Assembly: GCA_007376535.1 (NCBI GenBank)
Contig: VMGK01000004.1
Span: 1-40,766, forward strand
Source of the DNA: Candidatus Berkelbacteria bacterium Licking1014_7
Lineage (GTDB): Bacteria > Patescibacteriota > UBA1384 > GWA2-35-9 > CG2-30-39-44
Direction of reading: 5' to 3'
DNA: 40,766 nt
Positions 37,729-40,766 of the stretch are shown piece after piece. The translations under genes and the position numbers were made by a program. The notes under the pieces are model-generated. The model saw only the letters and a list, made by a program, of their open reading frames with translations, searched no databases and was not told the origin of the DNA. Every line of letters begins with the position of its first letter. Positions within the stretch are counted from its first letter, which is position 1.

Positions 37729-37950
37729 ATGCCAGGTCATAATCATACTGCAATTGTTTTTTTGCCGAAAAGGGTTGTTATTGAAAAAGAGAAATTAGCA
37801 GAAATTGGTTTGAGACCGAGGGATATTGATGTTAAAGCATTATCGCATCCATTGTTTTCCGGGAATACAACTTTTCGTACAGTAAGACCGTGGGAGTGTA
37901 CGGATGACTGCGCTTCAGCGCTTCGGAAAAAATGTCAACATTGTGTTTGA
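37729..37950 (+). CDS. Small Cys-rich protein of unknown function, 73 residues
   Basis: Start at the ATG at 37729, with GGAGGTGA seven bases before it; a GTG 15 bases upstream lies in that site. The product has a basic N-terminal half (LPKRVVIEKEKLAEIG) and a Cys/His-bearing tail: WECTDDCASALRKKCQHCV, four Cys spaced C-x3-C-x7-C-x2-C. This could bind a zinc ion. No family was recognised. It has its own promoter and is followed by two hairpins, so it is an independent single-gene unit divergent from tsaD. Confidence 0.65.
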   Translation: MPGHNHTAIVFLPKRVVIEKEKLAEIGLRPRDIDVKALSHPLFSGNTTFRTVRPWECTDDCASALRKKCQHCV

Positions 37951-37959
37951 CTATCCTTG

Positions 37960-37989
37960 TGACTAATCCAGCCATTCGTGGATTAGTCA
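37960..37989 (+). terminator. First hairpin after the small Cys-rich gene
   Basis: TGACTAATCCA and TGGATTAGTCA pair perfectly around GCCATTCG. No long T-run follows; it may act with the next hairpin. Confidence 0.6.
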
Positions 37990-37991
37990 TT

Positions 37992-38046
37992 AGACTTCTT
38001 CCAAAATTACCAGTTGCAGTAGAAAAGGTTATTCTGGAAGAAGTCT
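37992..38046 (+). repeat. Family 2 palindromic element, copy C (55 bp), acting as terminator
   Basis: Perfect ends AGACTTCTTCCA (37992-38003) and TGGAAGAAGTCT (38035-38046), followed by a run of seven T. The loop holds the family core TTGCAGTAGAAAAGGTT (38014-38030). Compared with copy A it lacks about 105 internal bases. The T-run makes it an intrinsic terminator for the small Cys-rich gene. Confidence 0.75.
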
Positions 38047-38068
38047 TTTTTTTATCGTAAAAATAGGG

Positions 38069-38074
38069 TAAAAT
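38069..38074 (+). promoter_or_regulatory. -10 of a leaderless promoter for the FemAB-like gene
   Basis: TAAAAT ends six bases before the ATG at 38081. The -35 is unclear because the preceding DNA is a T-run. No ribosome site lies before the ATG. Confidence 0.45.
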
Positions 38075-38080
38075 TATTTT

Positions 38081-39067
38081 ATGAACCCATTTCAAAATGC
38101 AATGCCAGCAAGTTTTTTACAAAGTGAAAAATGGGAAGATTTTCAAAAAGCGACAGGCAAGCCAGTTTTTCGCATCCAAAACGCGCTGATTATTAAAAAC
38201 GATTTGCCGTTTGGTAAAAGTTGGCTCTATGTTCCCAGGATTAGCGCTATCACAGATTTAGATAAATTTTTTTGTGAAGTTATGTCTCTATCTAAAAAAG
38301 AGCGCGCGATTTTTTGTAAAATTGAACCAGAAAATTTTCCGTTAGAGCAAAAAATTATTAGTAACGTCAAGCAAAAATTAAATGTCTTAACGCCAGCGAA
38401 AGCAGTTCAGCCCACTACCACATTGCGGCTTGATTTGTCAAAAAGCGAAGATGAAATTTTAGAGCAAATGAAACCAAAAACCCGTTACAATATTCGGTTG
38501 GCGCTTAGAAACAGGGTTGAAGTTATCCAGGGCAAAACCATCAAACAGTTTTGGTCTTTGGCGCAAAAGACCGCTTTACGACAAGAAATAAAATTTCATT
38601 CAAAATTATATTATGAGAAAATGGCGCAGATTTTGGCTGATGATTTGAAAATTTATTATGCGGCGCAAGGCGAAAAGATATTAGCCGGAGCGTTGATATT
38701 GCAATGGGGGAGTGTTGGATATTATTTGCATGGCGCGTCGGACTGGAGCAGCCGACAACTGATGGCGTCTTTTGCGCTTCATTGGGAAATAATCAAATTA
38801 GTCAAAAAAGCCGGATGCAGATGGTATGATTTTTGGGGAATAGCCCCTGCTCCAGGCAGGGGAAATGCCAAATCCCAAAATAAAAAACAGGAATACGAAT
38901 TTGACGCTAGTCACCCTTGGGCAGGAATTGCAAGGTTTAAGTTAGGGTTTGCCCCGCAAGGAAAAGTAATTGTATATCCACTGGCGATTGACTTGATTTT
39001 TGAGCCATTTTGGTATAATGTTTACTCTGTTAGAGGAAAATTCAAATTTTTTAAAATAGAAAATTAA
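38081..39067 (+). CDS. FemAB/FemX-type peptidoglycan aminoacyltransferase
   Basis: The 328-residue protein belongs to the FemAB-type GNAT-fold transferases, which add amino acids from aminoacyl-tRNA to lipid II peptide side chains. Visible landmarks are the N-terminal AMPASFLQSEKWEDFQKATG, the LRLDLSKSEDEILEQMKPKTR-YNIRLA segment typical of the family, and the second GNAT half with YYAAQGEKILAGALILQW, YYLHGASDWSSR and WYDFWGIAP, ending FKLGFAPQGKVI. There is no coiled-coil arm, as in FemX. The MurE-like gene follows on the same strand after a repeat element, so both suit peptidoglycan building. Confidence 0.85.
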   Translation: MNPFQNAMPASFLQSEKWEDFQKATGKPVFRIQNALIIKNDLPFGKSWLYVPRISAITDLDKFFCEVMSLSKKERAIFCKIEPENFPLEQKIISNVKQKLNVLTPAKAVQPTTTLRLDLSKSEDEILEQMKPKTRYNIRLALRNRVEVIQGKTIKQFWSLAQKTALRQEIKFHSKLYYEKMAQILADDLKIYYAAQGEKILAGALILQWGSVGYYLHGASDWSSRQLMASFALHWEIIKLVKKAGCRWYDFWGIAPAPGRGNAKSQNKKQEYEFDASHPWAGIARFKLGFAPQGKVIVYPLAIDLIFEPFWYNVYSVRGKFKFFKIEN

Positions 39068-39078
39068 ATGATAGAATG

Positions 39079-39287
39079 CGACTTACGCAAGATAGCAATT
39101 TGAGGTGTAGTCAGTTGGCTCAAAGTAAATCGTCCCGTTATGCAACGGGATAAACTCCGCCCCAAAAGCTCGGTGTCGCCACAGGCGACTTTTGCGCCGA
39201 GCGTTTAGATGACGCGAGCTCCCGATGAATCGGGAAGCGATTATCGGTACTTTGAGACAATTGACAAACCGAAAATTGCGTAAGTCG
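39079..39287. repeat. Family 1-type element with three internal hairpins (209 bp)
   Basis: Perfect 12-base ends CGACTTACGCAA and TTGCGTAAGTCG. The inner arms also pair (GTCAGTTGGCTCAAAGTA with TACTTTGAGACAATTGAC). The interior holds three compact hairpins: TCCCGTT/AACGGGA (39133-39150), GCTCGG-CGCC/CCGAGC (39168-39202) and TCCCGA/TCGGGA (39220-39235), giving a branched fold. Outer ends match the 231 and 23802 elements; the interior does not. Confidence 0.75.
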
Positions 39288-39348
39288 TAATAGAACATAG
39301 ATTCTCAGATAAAATAATATAGAAATTTCTCTAATAGAGTTTATTCTT

Positions 39349-40662
39349 ATGTTAGAAAAAATTAAAACAATTTTGCGTCCGTTAGTTGGGCAAAAATTTA
39401 TTTTATGGACTCATCGAGTCCGTGCCCGCTTGGCTAATTTTGTTTTGGGAAATCCAGCGCGCGATTTAAAAATTATTGGCGTAACTGGCACAAATGGCAA
39501 GACCACTACTTGCGCTTTTTTGGGATCAATATTGCGCGAGACCGGAGTTAAAGTCGCTGAGGCGACCACAGTTTATTTTCGCATTGGCGACAAAATCAGC
39601 AAGAATAATTTGAAAATGACCACGATTTCCGCCTGGCAGTTGCAAAAATTTTTATTAGAAGCCAAGAGATCTGATTGTGAATATGCGGTGCTTGAAATTA
39701 CTTCGCACGCGCTTAGCCAAAACCGCGTCTGGGGAATAAATTTTTTCGCCTCGGTTCTTACAAATATTACTCATGATCATTTGGACTATCACAAAAATTT
39801 TACTCAGTATGCAAAAACAAAGTTAAAGCTTTTTGAGGGTAAACCGTTTATATCAGTCATAAATCTTGACGATCCAATCAGCGAAATGTTTTTGAAACAA
39901 GAGGCGTATAAAGTTATTACTTATGGGCTGGGATCAAAAAAGCCAGCGGTGAGAGCCAGCAAAATTGTTTCAAGCGGTCAGGGAATTTCCTTTAGTTTAA
40001 TTGCGCCTCAGGGACAGAAAAATGTATTGCTAAAGATGGCTGGCAAATTTAATATCTACAATGCCTTGGCAGCGGCAAGTGTTGGCTTGGGAATAGGTAT
40101 GACACTTGAAGGGGTAAAACGCGGGCTGGAAAAAGTTGAAAGTGTTCGCGGTCGGTTTGAAAAAATCAAAAAGGGTCAGCCATTTGGGGTGATTTTGGAT
40201 TACGCGCACACGCCAGACGCGTTTTTGAAAATTTACGAGGCAGTCAAGCCCTTGGCAAAAAAAAGAATTATCGCGGTTTTTGGAGCAACTGGCAATCGCG
40301 ATATGTCTAAGCGACCGATACTGGGAGAGGTTGCCAGCGCCGGCGCTGATGTAATAATTCTAACAGACGAGGATCCTTACACAGAAAATCCCAGCGACAT
40401 CATCAGACAAGTAGAGCAAGGAATTGATAAAAAGAAGTTTATTTTGGGAAAAAATTTTTATAAAATTTTAGATCGCAAGTTGGCGATTAGAAAAGCGTTT
40501 GAGATAGCGACCGAAGGGGATTTGGTGTTAATCACTGGCAAGGGTCATGAAGAAATGACGGCAGTGGCAAATCCGCGCGATGGGAGATTGTCAATTTTAG
40601 TAACGTTTAATGAAAGAAAAGTTGTAGAAAGTGAATTAAGCGCGCTGGGATTTCGTAAATAA
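39349..40662 (+). CDS. murE: MurE-like Mur ligase, N-terminally shortened
   Basis: The 437-residue ATP-dependent ligase probably adds the third amino acid to UDP-MurNAc-dipeptide. Walker A VTGTNGKTTT is at residues 45-54, whereas in standard MurE (about 490 residues) it lies near residue 110, so most of the UDP-binding N-terminal domain is absent. The middle domain has LEITSHALSQNRVWGI, NITHDHLDYHKNF and the carbamylated-lysine region. The C-terminal domain has RGRFEKIKKG, VILDYAHTPDAF, VFGATGNRD and GKGHEEM. The DNPR motif that selects diaminopimelate is replaced by DEDPYTENP, so the amino acid is uncertain. A CPR-type MurE is likely; other Mur ligase relatives remain possible. Confidence 0.87.
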   Translation: MLEKIKTILRPLVGQKFILWTHRVRARLANFVLGNPARDLKIIGVTGTNGKTTTCAFLGSILRETGVKVAEATTVYFRIGDKISKNNLKMTTISAWQLQKFLLEAKRSDCEYAVLEITSHALSQNRVWGINFFASVLTNITHDHLDYHKNFTQYAKTKLKLFEGKPFISVINLDDPISEMFLKQEAYKVITYGLGSKKPAVRASKIVSSGQGISFSLIAPQGQKNVLLKMAGKFNIYNALAAASVGLGIGMTLEGVKRGLEKVESVRGRFEKIKKGQPFGVILDYAHTPDAFLKIYEAVKPLAKKRIIAVFGATGNRDMSKRPILGEVASAGADVIILTDEDPYTENPSDIIRQVEQGIDKKKFILGKNFYKILDRKLAIRKAFEIATEGDLVLITGKGHEEMTAVANPRDGRLSILVTFNERKVVESELSALGFRK

Positions 40663-40684
40663 TTTATTGGCTGTCAAATCAAAA

Positions 40685-40720
40685 TAGAAATGTCACATTT
40701 GTGCAAAGTAGAAATGTCAC
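40685..40720 (+). repeat. Two direct copies of TAGAAATGTCAC at the window edge
   Basis: TAGAAATGTCAC occurs at 40685-40696 and 40709-40720, 24 bases apart, followed by TTTTTT. This pattern resembles the terminal repeats of insertion sequences, possibly of the IS481/IS21 kind, but no transposase is within the window. Confidence 0.4.
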
Positions 40721-40766
40721 TTTTTTAAGTTGATTGATATTGTTCTTTGTAGGGGTTAATAACAAA

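Noticed and set aside
39083-39298. A 71-residue minus-strand ORF
   Set aside because: It falls inside the 209-bp palindromic element and reads through its hairpins.

Overview
The window looks like a piece of chromosome from a member of the Candidate Phyla Radiation (Patescibacteria, Parcubacteria-like). The reasons are compact single-domain housekeeping genes, A/T-rich word-like spacers, many signal-anchored small membrane proteins, frequent TTG/GTG starts, and a large set of VirB2-like pilins of the kind known from this radiation. TGA is used as a normal stop (for example at 4337, 4920 and 24358), so the recoded code 25 lineages are excluded. No rRNA, tRNA or CRISPR array was recognised.

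Layout. 1-2.0 kb: a repeat element, an Hsp20 chaperone, a 35-residue membrane peptide and GalU. 2.3-7.4 kb: a membrane-anchored solute-binding protein followed by seven VirB2/T4SS-type pilin genes, one a two-domain fusion and two with extra C-terminal domains. 7.4-10.9 kb (minus strand): a compositionally distinct M48 metalloprotease and a GspE/PilB ATPase. 11.1-12.5 kb: a kinase-like protein, two small membrane proteins and a palindromic repeat. 12.6-21.3 kb (minus strand): recA-ppsA, ftsK with a RodZ-like gene, and RNase J. 21.5-24.4 kb: valS, apparently truncated at its 3' end against a repeat, then a TPR protein whose reading frame starts inside that repeat. 24.5-32.0 kb: a five-gene-scale cassette with a secreted unknown, a VirB6/TrbL-like membrane protein, a small protein and a 947-residue unknown. 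32.0-33.9 kb: a DsbA-like oxidoreductase and a G5/RlpA-like cell-wall protein. 33.9-34.1 kb: a short strongly promoted transcript candidate. 34.7-37.7 kb (minus): UvrD-type helicase and TsaD. 37.7-40.7 kb: a small Cys-rich gene, FemAB-like transferase and MurE-like ligase, then a possible insertion-sequence edge.

How it may fit together. The pilins, PilB-like ATPase, VirB6-like channel and DsbA-like protein suggest a cell-surface type IV secretion or pilus-like apparatus; VirB4/VirD4 ATPases are not in the window, so this is partial. RlpA-like, FemAB, MurE, FtsK and RodZ-like genes cover envelope synthesis and division.

The most unusual non-coding content is two families of imperfect long palindromes (ends CGACTTACGCA, and a family with core TTGCAGTAGAAAAGGTT whose outer stems vary but stay complementary), repeat tracts inserted in frame in valS, several apparently leaderless promoters, and overlapping divergent promoters at rnj/valS and tsaD/37729.
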